DNA of 64,000 nucleotides from Sinomicrobium soli (GCF_003285545.1 NZ_QLNV01000010.1:79371-143370), one strand, 5' to 3'; shown: positions 53,475 through 61,072, counted from the stretch's first letter. Translations and numbers: made by a program. The notes: generated by a model from the letters alone, not told the origin.

Positions 53475-53972
53475 TTAAATCGTCAATTTATTCAGTTCTT
53501 CCATGTATAAGTTCAACCGTCGATTAAAAAACAAATCGATAACTAAGAAACCTAAAAACAGTACAGCAAAACCAAGTGATAATCCTTTGTAAAAGTCCTT
53601 CACAACCACTAAATACAGTACGATAAAAACAATCGCACACCCTCCCCAAACGTATTTCAGGGTGGTATAACTTTGATCATCTGCTTTTGCTTTTTGCAAT
53701 TCAGCATCTAATGTTTGCTGAGGATGAGAACGAAATTCTATTTCCGTTTGCGTGAGGTATTTTGTCCTGGAATATAAGATATATCCGCCATAAATGATGT
53801 TAATTGCTATTAATAAACAAACGGGAATTGCCATTCCTTTTTGGAAAGACACATTACCTTGAAAAAGGGAAAAAGCCATCGGAAACAGAATGATAACAGC
53901 TATTCCAATCATCCATTTTCCTTGTAGAATTTCGCCTTGTGTAAAATGATGTAGTTGTTGCAATACGTCCAT
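53475..53972 (-). CDS. Hypothetical four-segment membrane protein
   Basis: A protein of 165 residues with hydrophobic segments near 21-40 (MIGIAVIILFPMAFSLF), 48-66 (IPVCLLIAINIIYGGYILY), 107-124 (GCAIVFIVLYLVVV) and 131-148 (LGFAVLFLGFLVIDLFF), and a polar loop between the second and third. No family recognised. It lies six bases behind the AraC gene on the same strand, so it belongs to the AraC/GlcG/SDR transcription unit. Confidence 0.7.
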   Translation of the reverse strand: MDVLQQLHHFTQGEILQGKWMIGIAVIILFPMAFSLFQGNVSFQKGMAIPVCLLIAINIIYGGYILYSRTKYLTQTEIEFRSHPQQTLDAELQKAKADDQSYTTLKYVWGGCAIVFIVLYLVVVKDFYKGLSLGFAVLFLGFLVIDLFFNRRLNLYMEELNKLTI

Positions 53973-53978
53973 CGATTA

Positions 53979-54782
53979 TTAAATTTCAGTGGTCGTTATT
54001 CCGAATTTTTGTTTGAATGCGTAATAAAAATGCGAAAGGTTTTCAAAGCCCAAATCCAAATAAAAATCTGCCGGTTTTTCCTTTTTTTGTTTGATAAGAT
54101 ACATAGCTTCGTCCAAACGTCTTTCTTTCAACCACTTTTTTGGAGTGGTGTGAAATACTTTTGCAAAATCCCGTTTAAATCCGGAAACGCTTCTTCCTGT
54201 GAGTCTTGCGAATGCTTCCACCGAAACGTTGAACATATAATTTTGGTTCATAAATTCTTCCAGATCTATTTTGTAAGGCTCGGCAAAATCGAATAAAATG
54301 TTCTTTAAACCAGGGTTGCTCTGAAGTATGAGTTCAAGCGCTTCCCTGATTTTTAAGTTTGCCAATTTGGGTGTTGCTTCTTTGGTTTTGTTAATGTAGG
54401 GGCTGAGTGAAAGAAAATAAGCGTAAAGAAAATCATCCGTTTCAAAAAATAACTTATGCTTCGATTCGGTTTTATTTTCCAATACAATCCTGTTTTCCAT
54501 TGCATATTGACGAAGTGTTTCATTGTCCAACGTAATGGATAGAAACTGATATTTTCCATCTTTATTGGGATATTTTATGGTGCGAATCAATTGATTTCTT
54601 TTGACCAATACAATTGAATTTTCTTTAATTACCGTATTCCCACCTGCAGAGAATGCGTGGGTTTCTCCGGATAATTGAAAACCCAGAAAATGCTCAGGAA
54701 TAAATTCTTCATATCCTCTGTATTTTTCAAATGCACAGGAATACACCAACTTGTCGAATATAATTTCAGTGGTCCCTTTCAT
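53979..54782 (-). CDS. AraC-family transcriptional regulator
   Basis: A protein of 267 residues. The N-terminal 150 residues form a cupin-like sensing domain (YEEFIPEHFLGFQLSGETHA). The C-terminal AraC domain has two helix-turn-helix units (SVEAFARLTGRSVSGFKRDF, then DLGFENLSHFYYAFKQKFGI). It lies 19 bp behind the GlcG-like gene and six bases before a membrane protein gene, in one unit headed by the SDR gene. A pair of direct repeats upstream of the SDR gene at 56118-56157 is a plausible binding site, so it would activate its own operon. The effector is unknown. Confidence 0.9.
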   Translation of the reverse strand: MKGTTEIIFDKLVYSCAFEKYRGYEEFIPEHFLGFQLSGETHAFSAGGNTVIKENSIVLVKRNQLIRTIKYPNKDGKYQFLSITLDNETLRQYAMENRIVLENKTESKHKLFFETDDFLYAYFLSLSPYINKTKEATPKLANLKIREALELILQSNPGLKNILFDFAEPYKIDLEEFMNQNYMFNVSVEAFARLTGRSVSGFKRDFAKVFHTTPKKWLKERRLDEAMYLIKQKKEKPADFYLDLGFENLSHFYYAFKQKFGITTTEI

Positions 54783-54801
54783 CTTACAAAGGTCTTAAAA
54801 A

Positions 54802-55218
54802 TTACACTAACGCGGTTGCCCCGGCAGCAGCAATTTCCTGGTCTTGTTCGGGTGTTCCTCCCGAAGAGCCGATGGCCCCAATGATGTTTTCTTCTTTATT
54901 TTTAATTAAAACACCTCCGCCAACAGTAAAAAGTCCGTCGTTCGAATTGATCATTCCATAACCATGTACACCTGCACCTTCAACAATCTTTCCCATACTA
55001 TCGTTGTCCACACCGAACATTATGGCTGTTTTTGCCTTTTTTATGGCAAAATCTATCACTCCGTACACACTGTCCAAGCGTGCCAATGCCATTAAATGTC
55101 CTCCCGTATCCACAACGGCAATGGTTACAGGAATGTTGAGTTCGTTTGCTTTTTCTATGGAAGCATTCAATGCTTTTGATGCTTCATTATAATGGATGTT
55201 CATATTTTTTTGTTTCAT
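54802..55218 (-). CDS. GlcG/HbpS-family protein
   Basis: About 138 residues from ATG 55218 (MKQKNMNIHYNEASKALNAS); ATG 55203 is also possible. The family pattern is clear: IPVTIAVVDTGGHLMALARL, DFAIKKAKTAIMFG, GGGVLIKNKEENIIGAIGSS and GGTPEQDQEIAAAGA. Members include haem-binding HbpS and proteins next to glycolate or aldehyde genes; the fold suggests binding of a small ligand. It lies between the SDR gene (51 bp) and the AraC gene (19 bp), a combination pointing to an oxidative or aldehyde-stress module. Confidence 0.9.
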   Translation of the reverse strand: MKQKNMNIHYNEASKALNASIEKANELNIPVTIAVVDTGGHLMALARLDSVYGVIDFAIKKAKTAIMFGVDNDSMGKIVEGAGVHGYGMINSNDGLFTVGGGVLIKNKEENIIGAIGSSGGTPEQDQEIAAAGATALV

Positions 55219-55269
55219 GTTAAAAAAGGAAAGCACAGCATTGCCATCTGTGCTTTAGTAATGCTATGT

Positions 55270-56061
55270 TTAGCTTTTGGCTGTCCAGGCATCAGCTTGT
55301 ATTTGTTTTACGAAATCTTCTGTTTCTTTAGGATGCACATTTCTGAAATTAGAATTATCATCTAAAGCGACATCGACAATCGTATCTGCCATAGATTGAG
55401 GATCTAACTGATTTTTCAACGATTCTCCAACGCCATCAAAAACCGATGGTGGTGTAAAGTTTTTTTCCGGGTTGTACCAACGGAAAATTGAATCCACACC
55501 ACGATCGTTGAAACCAGTTCCAAAAACACCCGGATTACAAGTGGCAATTTTAATATTAAATGGTGCCAATTCTGTTTTCAACCCTTCTGCAATGGCCTCC
55601 ATAGCGTGTTTGGATGAACAATAAGCCGCAACATACGGCACCGTCCAAAGCCCTCCCATGGAAGTAGTAAAGACAATTTTTGCCGCTTTTTTCTGTTTCA
55701 CCCATTTTTTTATAAATCCTTGCGAAAGTTGTAAACCTCCAAAAACATTCACGTCAAACATATACCGGATTAAATCCAACGGTTGTTCTGCGATAGGCCC
55801 ACCTTCCATAATTCCCGCATTGCTAATCAGAATGTCGATGTCGTATTTATTCACGATGTAATCGATGTCACGTGTATCAGTTACGTCCAATTTATCCGCA
55901 ATCAATTCGATTCCAGATTCTTCTGCTTCGCGAATCAAATCGCTCATTTGCGGGTAAACTTCTGCGGTTGCTATTACCTTGTGTCCTTTATTGGCAAAAT
56001 CAAATGCCGCGATTTTTCCAAAACCACTTGCCGCTCCTGTAATTAAAATTGTTTTGCTCAT
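55270..56061 (-). CDS. Short-chain dehydrogenase/reductase (SDR)
   Basis: About 263 residues from ATG 56061 (MSKTILITGAASGFGKIAAF). Classical SDR motifs: TGAASGFG for NAD(P) binding (8-15), DKLDVTD, ISNAGIMEGGP, the catalytic Ser in TTSMGG, and YCSSKHAME with Tyr and Lys. A His/Thr-rich C-terminus follows. It is an NAD(P)-dependent oxidoreductase of unknown substrate. It is the first gene of the SDR/GlcG/AraC/membrane-protein unit, with paired direct repeats upstream that could bind the encoded AraC protein. Confidence 0.93.
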   Translation of the reverse strand: MSKTILITGAASGFGKIAAFDFANKGHKVIATAEVYPQMSDLIREAEESGIELIADKLDVTDTRDIDYIVNKYDIDILISNAGIMEGGPIAEQPLDLIRYMFDVNVFGGLQLSQGFIKKWVKQKKAAKIVFTTSMGGLWTVPYVAAYCSSKHAMEAIAEGLKTELAPFNIKIATCNPGVFGTGFNDRGVDSIFRWYNPEKNFTPPSVFDGVGESLKNQLDPQSMADTIVDVALDDNSNFRNVHPKETEDFVKQIQADAWTAKS

Positions 56062-56117
56062 TTTGAAAGTATTTGAATTTTTAACAAAACAAAGTTGAGC
56101 CAATTACAATTATTATT

Positions 56118-56157
56118 TATTGGTCAGAAGTTCAAATTTTTATTGGCAGGAAGTTCA
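56118..56157 (-). promoter_or_regulatory. Paired direct repeats, candidate AraC activator site
   Basis: TATTGGTCAGAAGTTCA (56118-56134) and TATTGGCAGGAAGTTCA (56141-56157) agree at 14 of 17 and are offset by 23 bp, about two helical turns, the arrangement AraC dimers bind. They lie 57 bp upstream of the SDR start. No TAnnTTTG box follows, as would fit an activator-dependent promoter. Confidence 0.5.
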
Positions 56158-56275
56158 GAAACCGTCTGAAATTTGTTTTTGGAATATTTTATAGTGTATT
56201 CCTACCGGCAGGTTTTTGCCAGACGGGGTATTTGGAGGCACATAGTCATCGCTACGTGGGTGTAATCTCCTGTTC

Positions 56276-56710
56276 TTATTCCGTTTCCGGTGCGCGGACA
56301 AAGCTGTCCAGTTCCCCATATTTCTCCTTCATCAGGCTCAAGGCAAAGGCCCCGGCAGATGCACTGAAAACCGAATAGTCGAACGCCCCTTTTATTCCGG
56401 TAGACAAGGTCATCGACAAGGCAAAGACAAGCAGTAATATTCCGCTTAGCCTGGCAAAGAGTTCGGTCTTAAACCCGAGGATAAGGCATACTGCAAAAAC
56501 AATCTCTGCCCCGGTGGCTATGCCCCCTATGGCCGGGATCATCGATTCCGGAAACCAGGGGTTTAGTACCGCGGTATATTGCAAAAAGCTGTCCCAGTTT
56601 CCCCATACCGAGATTTCCTTGCCCCACCACCCGAAGCGGTCTGCCACTGCCGACAGAAACCCGAAGGATATGGCCAGGCGCAAAAAGAGTTTAATGAGTT
56701 TAGTGTTCAT
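56276..56710 (-). CDS. DoxX-family membrane protein, copy 2
   Basis: A protein of 144 residues, nearly identical to copy 1 at 50807-51241 (changes such as QEVS/KEIS and LELDGLVSAPK/GELDSFVRAPE). Same four membrane segments. Its start overlaps the end of the S41 peptidase gene by 11 bases, so the copy appears inserted at the very end of that gene. The shared segment extends about 30 bp upstream of the ATG, to a T-run. Downstream (56160-56275) there is no gene but a stretch related to the long inverted repeat at 49362-49522. Confidence 0.88.
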   Translation of the reverse strand: MNTKLIKLFLRLAISFGFLSAVADRFGWWGKEISVWGNWDSFLQYTAVLNPWFPESMIPAIGGIATGAEIVFAVCLILGFKTELFARLSGILLLVFALSMTLSTGIKGAFDYSVFSASAGAFALSLMKEKYGELDSFVRAPETE

Positions 56711-57728
56711 ATGTAGTGCATTTTAGGGTTTGTTTTTTCTTCAATTTTTCCAATGCCATTTCATAAGCAGTGTCCAATGCCTTGTCCGGCTCTGTTTTTA
56801 TATCGGGTTCAACTCCTTTTCCTTCCCAATTCGTTTTCGTCATCGGATTGATGGCTCTTCCCGTTGGCACCCAAACTATAAAATTTCCCTTGGCAATAAA
56901 TTCTTCCCCAAAATTTGCAGCTCCGGCCGATTGCTCTCCGATGATAGTACCTCTTTTTAAATGCTTTACATCATAAGCAAACTCTTCTCCAGCAGATATG
57001 GTTTTGTTGCTTATGAGAACATAAACCGGAATGTTGGGCATTCTTTTACCTGGTACAAATGGAAGCGTCCAGGATTGCGTAGTTTTATCATCCTTTCTGT
57101 GATAAAAACTATTAAGATGTACCGGATCTTCGGAAAATAAGTAGCTTAACAGAAGCTGAATCATGGTGTCATCACCGCCAAAGTTTGTTCTTAAGTCAAA
57201 TATCAGGGCATCCGAATTGGAGACAAATTGCATTGCCGAAGATGCTGTTTTTCCGCCATATAGCGTTGGTGCAAAACCTGTAAGTTTAACATATCCAACA
57301 TTTCCTTTCATTATTTTCACTTCCTCAAATCCATAATTGAATTTTCGGACTCGCTCATTGACCCGGTCAAATTTTTCTTTGGTATTTTCTTCTGTTTTGG
57401 GTTTTCTTAATCGAGAAGCCATTTCTTCGTCGTACGAAACTCCAATGTGTTTGTCTTTACTAACCAGGAATAGATGATGTTTCAGAGAGTCTGTAAAAAC
57501 TACGTTGTCCACAATGTCGTCATATTCTCCACGTTTATACCTTTTCAGCAAATCTTTTGCCATTAAATCTGCAACATCAGGGAATACATATTTATCCTTG
57601 AATTGGAAGATGATAGCATCTATGATTTCTTTTTTGACGGCATTATTGAAATTCGGGTTTTGAGCATATCCCTGTATTGATATTCCTAATACAAAAATGA
57701 TAAGAATTCTTATTTTCATCTTAACCAA
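56700..57728 (-). CDS. S41-family (IRBP/Tsp-like) peptidase, secreted
   Basis: A protein of 342 residues with a signal peptide (GISIQGYAQ). An N-terminal helical bundle (about 25-110, IFQFKDKYVFPDVADLMAKD) precedes the S41 catalytic core: GYVKLTGFAP, ALIFDLRTNFGGDDTMIQLL, the nucleophile Ser in NKTISAGEEFAYD, and GEQSAGAANFGEEF with VWVPTGRAINPMT. This is the IRBP-type subgroup without a PDZ domain. The final residues (QTLKCTTYEH) come from the segment duplicated with DoxX, so the native C-terminus may have been replaced. A promoter lies upstream. Envelope protease of unknown target. Confidence 0.9.
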   Translation of the reverse strand: MVKMKIRILIIFVLGISIQGYAQNPNFNNAVKKEIIDAIIFQFKDKYVFPDVADLMAKDLLKRYKRGEYDDIVDNVVFTDSLKHHLFLVSKDKHIGVSYDEEMASRLRKPKTEENTKEKFDRVNERVRKFNYGFEEVKIMKGNVGYVKLTGFAPTLYGGKTASSAMQFVSNSDALIFDLRTNFGGDDTMIQLLLSYLFSEDPVHLNSFYHRKDDKTTQSWTLPFVPGKRMPNIPVYVLISNKTISAGEEFAYDVKHLKRGTIIGEQSAGAANFGEEFIAKGNFIVWVPTGRAINPMTKTNWEGKGVEPDIKTEPDKALDTAYEMALEKLKKKQTLKCTTYEH

Positions 57729-57770
57729 ATTATCTGTTCGTCAATGTGACGCACAATACCCAAATATACG

Positions 57771-57797
57771 CAATATATTCAAAGTTGTGATTTTCAA
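57771..57797 (-). promoter_or_regulatory. Candidate promoter of the S41 peptidase gene
   Basis: TATATTTG on the minus strand (57778-57771), 42 bp from the ATG, with TTG (57797-57795) 16 bp further upstream, somewhat closer than the usual 18-21. Confidence 0.4.
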
Positions 57798-57880
57798 ATC
57801 ACCCCATCAAAAAACTCGTTATCAATTATTTATATCATTATTTTTTGTGGTATAATAAGTTGTTAGCCGCTGGCTTTTTT

Positions 57881-58498
57881 TTAGTTTAATTGTCTTTTAA
57901 AACTGCAAAACAAAAAATTCTGTGTTGTGTCAAAAGGTGTTAAATGGTCTTCTGTAACACACTTTATCTTGTCAAAACCATTTTTTAATTCCGATGTTAA
58001 TTCCTCTTCATTGTATTGTTTTATTTCAAGTCCGCTACATTTTTTTGGCCCATATTGTGAAAAGGTTCCGATTGTCATAAATCCGTTAACAGATTTTCTT
58101 GCGGTTTTCATATATATTTTTATTTGGTCAGTCGTAGTTAGAAAATGAAATGTTGCTCTGTCGTGCCAAACATCATAAGTCATATTTGGTTCAAATTCAG
58201 TAATATCGCTTACAATCCAATTTACCTTGTTTGCTTTTTCTCCAAGTCGGTTTTTTGCTTTTTCAAGTGATTTTGAAGAAATGTCAAGAACACTAACGTT
58301 TTCAAATCCTTCATCAAGTAGATAGTCCACAAGTTTGCTATCGCCACCGCCAATATCTATGATTTTAGCGGTTTTCTCAAGTCCGAATGAATGTATAAAT
58401 TCAAGAGAGGTTTTAGGTATTTCTTGTGTCCAACTTACCTGGTCTGGATTTTTAGTTTCATAAACTGTTTCCCAATGTTTTTTTCTGTCCAATTTCAT
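57881..58498 (-). CDS. Class I SAM-dependent methyltransferase
   Basis: A protein of 205 residues. It begins MKLDRKKHWETVYETKNPDQ-VSW, has the SAM-binding motif IIDIGGGDSKLVDYLL (about 46-61), NVSVLDISSKSLEKAK, WIVSDITEF and YDVWHDRATFHFLTT. This matches the short methyltransferases related to tellurite-resistance and thiopurine-type enzymes (HWExxY, WHDRAxFHF). Substrate unknown. It is AT-rich and bordered by GTTAGC (upstream, once the intron is removed) and GGCTAAC (downstream, about 57865), as a cassette would be. Confidence 0.9.
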   Translation of the reverse strand: MKLDRKKHWETVYETKNPDQVSWTQEIPKTSLEFIHSFGLEKTAKIIDIGGGDSKLVDYLLDEGFENVSVLDISSKSLEKAKNRLGEKANKVNWIVSDITEFEPNMTYDVWHDRATFHFLTTTDQIKIYMKTARKSVNGFMTIGTFSQYGPKKCSGLEIKQYNEEELTSELKNGFDKIKCVTEDHLTPFDTTQNFLFCSFKRQLN

Positions 58499-58532
58499 TG
58501 TTGGGTTTGTTTTTTTCAGCTTGCAGCGTAGC

Positions 58533-58948
58533 GTAGAGCCTACTACCCGAATTAATATTTAATTGCTAAGTTATTAAATTTCGGATAGCAGTACCCCCTC
58601 CGTACATGAAGTTTTCCCTCACACGGCTTACCGATAGTATTCTTCGTTGAGCTTTCGCAAGGGTTTTCAGGCTGGCATATTTTTCTATATCTAACAGGTT
58701 TTTATATGTTACAAAATTCCTGTATGGCTGTTGGCGTAGCAGCACGTCAACACACTCCGCAATTCTACAGTTACACATCTCGAAGCTACTATGGGTTCAC
58801 GCCTGAGCATTACGGCTTGATGATTTGAAACAACGAAGCTTCAGTTCATTACCTCACGGTAATTCCTGTTCGTTTTTATCCCGGGTGAACAGTCAATTGC
58901 CCGGATAGGATTTTCACCTACTGGAATAGTGCAGCAGCTGGGGCGCAC
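58533..58948 (-). mobile_element. Group II intron-like ribozyme without reverse transcriptase
   Basis: Read on the minus strand it starts GTGCGCC, the usual group II 5' end. Near the 3' end is a domain V-like hairpin (AAGCCGTGTGAGG-GAAAA-CTTCATGTACGG, about 58629-58598) with the AGC triad. A domain VI-like stem follows (TACTGCTATCCGAAAT against ATTCGGGTAGTA), and the element ends CTCTAC. Only about 416 bases long, it has no reverse-transcriptase gene; the frame at 58566-58778 is not protein-like. Ends are inferred by joining the flanks, which restores GCTAAC and an attC-like element. Probably a deletion derivative moved or spliced in trans, or a dead copy. Confidence 0.55.
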
Positions 58949-59015
58949 TAACGGTCTCGTGTATGTATAGTGCGAGATTTGAAAGCAATAGTTTCAAATC
59001 GGCACAAACCTTAGC
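58949..59015. repeat. attC-like stem-loop element, copy 2 (interrupted by the intron)
   Basis: With the intron removed the element runs from GCTAACGGTCTCG to CAAACCTTAGC, with complementary ends GCTAA/TTAGC. Inside, GATTTGAAA and TTTCAAATC form a perfect 9-bp stem around GCAATAG. It is clearly related to copy 1 at 44806-44900 (shared AACGGT..CG, GATTTG-AAGCA-TAG-TT, CGGCA/TGGCA and AACC). The interval to 59132 also has a GCCTGC/GCAGGC stem near 59063-59083. Confidence 0.5.
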
Positions 59016-59132
59016 GATCCGTTTTTATATTTGTTATTTTCTATTCATAAATATCTAAACTGCCTGCCTGCGGTAAGCAGGCGAGCGGAAAAATATGCCG
59101 AAACTTTGGTGTATCACTTTAACTAATTGCCA

Positions 59133-59156
59133 ATAAAAAAGAGGCCTTAACGCCTC
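59133..59156 (-). terminator. Intrinsic terminator of the XRE-like gene
   Basis: On the minus strand GAGGC-GTTAAG-GCCTC is followed by TTTTTT. The stop codon of the gene lies in the loop, so the terminator overlaps the end of the reading frame. Confidence 0.6.
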
Positions 59157-59413
59157 CCTTTAGAAAACTCCTCTATGCTTTTGAAAAACTCTTGTAAGGA
59201 AATTCCCCTTTTATTACATATTTTGTGTAATGTCTTGACGGTCATGTTATATTCTACATTCGAAGTTCCTAATGCTACATTTTTAATTCTCCTAACTGTG
59301 GCTTCTTCAATATCATGGGTAGACGCAAAATCTCTTTGAGATTTAGCTTTAGAAATCCAAGTGTAATAAATATAACGGGACACTAATTTGCCTATATCTG
59401 TTTTATCATCCAT
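59147..59413 (-). CDS. Small helix-turn-helix protein (XRE-like)
   Basis: About 88 residues from ATG 59413 (MDDKTDIGKLVSRYIYYTWI). The frame upstream to 59512 is AT-rich and unlikely to be translated. SKAKSQRDFASTHDIEEATV with RRIKNVALGTSNVEYNMTVK looks like a Cro/C1-type helix-turn-helix, followed by TLHKICNKRGISLQEFF. Such small regulators often belong to mobile elements in this phylum. It is followed by a terminator overlapping the stop codon. Target unknown. Confidence 0.75.
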   Translation of the reverse strand: MDDKTDIGKLVSRYIYYTWISKAKSQRDFASTHDIEEATVRRIKNVALGTSNVEYNMTVKTLHKICNKRGISLQEFFKSIEEFSKGRR

Positions 59414-59553
59414 AATAAACAAAGTAATCGAAAGACAAAAAAAATAATGCGTATAATAATACGCATTTAAATATTTATACCTATATTTGAATTGAAATAA
59501 ATATTTTTGCAATTCTTCAAATAGAAAAATATTAGAAGCTATTGCTTAGAATC

Positions 59554-59682
59554 TCAACTTGAAAACTGGCACTTTTCACAACCACGAGAGGATAAGTAAT
59601 TTAGCTCACGACCCGGGCGTGGGCTCTCTTATCGTGGTAAGGTATGCCAGTACCTCAAGTTGATAAGTTGAGTTCCACGCCC
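59554..59682 (+). ncRNA. Structured RNA candidate with alternative pairings
   Basis: Nested perfect helices: TCAACTTGA/TCAAGTTGA (59554-59562 with 59655-59663), ACTGGCA/TGCCAGT (59565-59571 with 59645-59651), CCACG/CGTGG plus ATAAG/CTTAT (near 59582-59596 with 59628-59637), and GCTCACG/CGTGGGC (59604-59610 with 59618-59624). Two competing partners exist: AAGTTGAG at 59665-59672 for the outer helix, and CCACGCCC at 59675-59682 for GGGCGTGG in the apical part (8 bp, a pseudoknot or switch). It has no coding potential. A hairpin with ATTTT tail follows at 59764. Strand and class are inferred; it could also be a DNA-level site. Confidence 0.45.
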
Positions 59683-59763
59683 ATTTATTTTACTGCAACT
59701 CTTCTTCTCTAAAGCGACGCTATCTACACCATTATTCTTTTGGGAAATTCGCATAGAACCTTT

Positions 59764-59788
59764 AGCAAGGCGCATGCCTTGCTATTTT
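59764..59788 (+). terminator. Terminator-like hairpin after the structured RNA
   Basis: AGCAAGGC-GCAT-GCCTTGCT is a perfect 8-bp stem followed by ATTTT. It could end an RNA covering 59554-59682. Further on, GGGGTAGT (59789-59796) pairs with ACTACCCC (59839-59846), another stem in front of the HEPN gene. Confidence 0.4.
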
Positions 59789-59906
59789 GGGGTAGTATGG
59801 AAAGAAACAGGGACGCCTTTTTCCTTCCTCTTTATGTCACTACCCCGCCCCTATACTACCTCTGCCCGATTATAAAGCGAATAATAACACACTAAAACAC
59901 AAACGT

Positions 59907-60935
59907 ATGAATACTCAAATAGCTGATATCACCGACAAGGTAGCCGCATTGCTGGACGTGTCTTATATCTATGCCTTTTCCATAGCAGAACAAACCGGGG
60001 TACTGGTACTGACCACAGCCTCGGAGCGGCCTAATAAAAACCTGCCGTCGGTGTCTGGTATTTTTAAGCAGTACCCCGGGTACCGCTACAGGGTATACAC
60101 CGAAAGTTATGCAAAAACACAACTGGAACAGGGCAACCTCTTTTTCCTGCACGCCTGTATGCCCGGGCACCTGCAATACTGCGGCCCGGATACCCATACC
60201 CCGGAGCTGCTATCCGCAACACAACTGCACCCCCTCCTGAGCAAGGCCAGAACCTGTTTTGAGTGCGACTACGACAAGGCGGTAAGCTTTAGCCAAGGGG
60301 CACAGTTTTACCTGGATACAGGCCATATACCGCAAACCGCCTTTATGCTGCACCAGGCCTTTGAACTCGCCTACCGGGCCGCAGAGCGCTTGGCCATGGG
60401 CAGGGAAAAGGTATGCCACGGCATTGGCAAGCACCAGAAATATATCTTTCCCTTTATTCCGGAACTCGGCCGGGTGTTTTCTGCTAAAAAGGAGCTGGAT
60501 GTCTCCCTGCTGCACCTGCTCGATATGGCGTACCGCGAGGTACGCTACCGGGCATACGATGTTCCGCCGGAGCACATCACCGTATTACAGGCCAAACTGG
60601 AACAGGTATTGGCTATTGTAGACAACGAATTCCATACCTGCTATTACTCCTGTAAAAAGGAGATTGAGGATATAACGGAACAGGAAGGGAAAGAGAGCAA
60701 ACCACTACCCAATATGGCAGAACGATTAAAAGATTTGTTGGATACAAGCCCCCTGCCGCATTTAGAGTCCAGGCTATCAAGATATAAAACAGACACCCGG
60801 AACTGTACTGAAGCAGACTTGCGCCATGCCTTAAATGGTATGATAGGGGTATATTTTGAAGAAGTGCAGGGAGCCATGCAGTTTCTCGATTCGCTGCTGG
60901 CATTATATGGAAAAATGAAGGGTGCCTTAGCGTAA
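59907..60935 (+). CDS. HEPN-domain protein with N-terminal NTase-like region
   Basis: A protein of 342 residues. Residues about 1-110 resemble a degenerate minimal nucleotidyltransferase (VSYIYAFSIAEQTGVLVLTT), without the GS...DxD motif. Residues about 120-245 are a HEPN helical bundle (CDYDKAVSFSQGAQFYLDTG, MLHQAFELAYRAAERLAMGR). I do not see a clear RxxxxH RNase motif. About 95 further residues at the C-terminus are unassigned. HEPN proteins include RNases and toxin partners, often with MNT-type nucleotidyltransferases; in Bacteroidota such fusions are frequent in mobile islands. It follows a structured RNA candidate and has its own terminator. Confidence 0.75.
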   Translation: MNTQIADITDKVAALLDVSYIYAFSIAEQTGVLVLTTASERPNKNLPSVSGIFKQYPGYRYRVYTESYAKTQLEQGNLFFLHACMPGHLQYCGPDTHTPELLSATQLHPLLSKARTCFECDYDKAVSFSQGAQFYLDTGHIPQTAFMLHQAFELAYRAAERLAMGREKVCHGIGKHQKYIFPFIPELGRVFSAKKELDVSLLHLLDMAYREVRYRAYDVPPEHITVLQAKLEQVLAIVDNEFHTCYYSCKKEIEDITEQEGKESKPLPNMAERLKDLLDTSPLPHLESRLSRYKTDTRNCTEADLRHALNGMIGVYFEEVQGAMQFLDSLLALYGKMKGALA

Positions 60936-61048
60936 AGCGTGATGACAGGCCTTCTGCCGGAACTAAAGATACGGTGAAAAGCACCGGACAATCCCGAAGG
61001 TTATGGAATAGGCGTCGGTGGCAATTAGGCGCCTTAAAGACAGTACTC

Positions 61049-61072
61049 AAAATACCCTCAAGGGGGTATTTT
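61049..61072 (+). terminator. Terminator of the HEPN gene
   Basis: AAAATACCC-TCAAGG-GGGTATTTT, a perfect 9-bp stem whose 3' arm ends in four T, 114 bp after the HEPN stop codon. Confidence 0.5.

Noticed and set aside
58566..58778. Minus-strand 70-codon frame as a reverse-transcriptase fragment
   Set aside because: It has no reverse-transcriptase or maturase motif; it spans the domain V-like hairpin of the intron and is better explained as ribozyme sequence.
59554..59682. tRNA or tmRNA
   Set aside because: The fold has no T-arm or anticodon-arm consensus in correct spacing and no CCA end; nested helices with internal loops are not tRNA-like.
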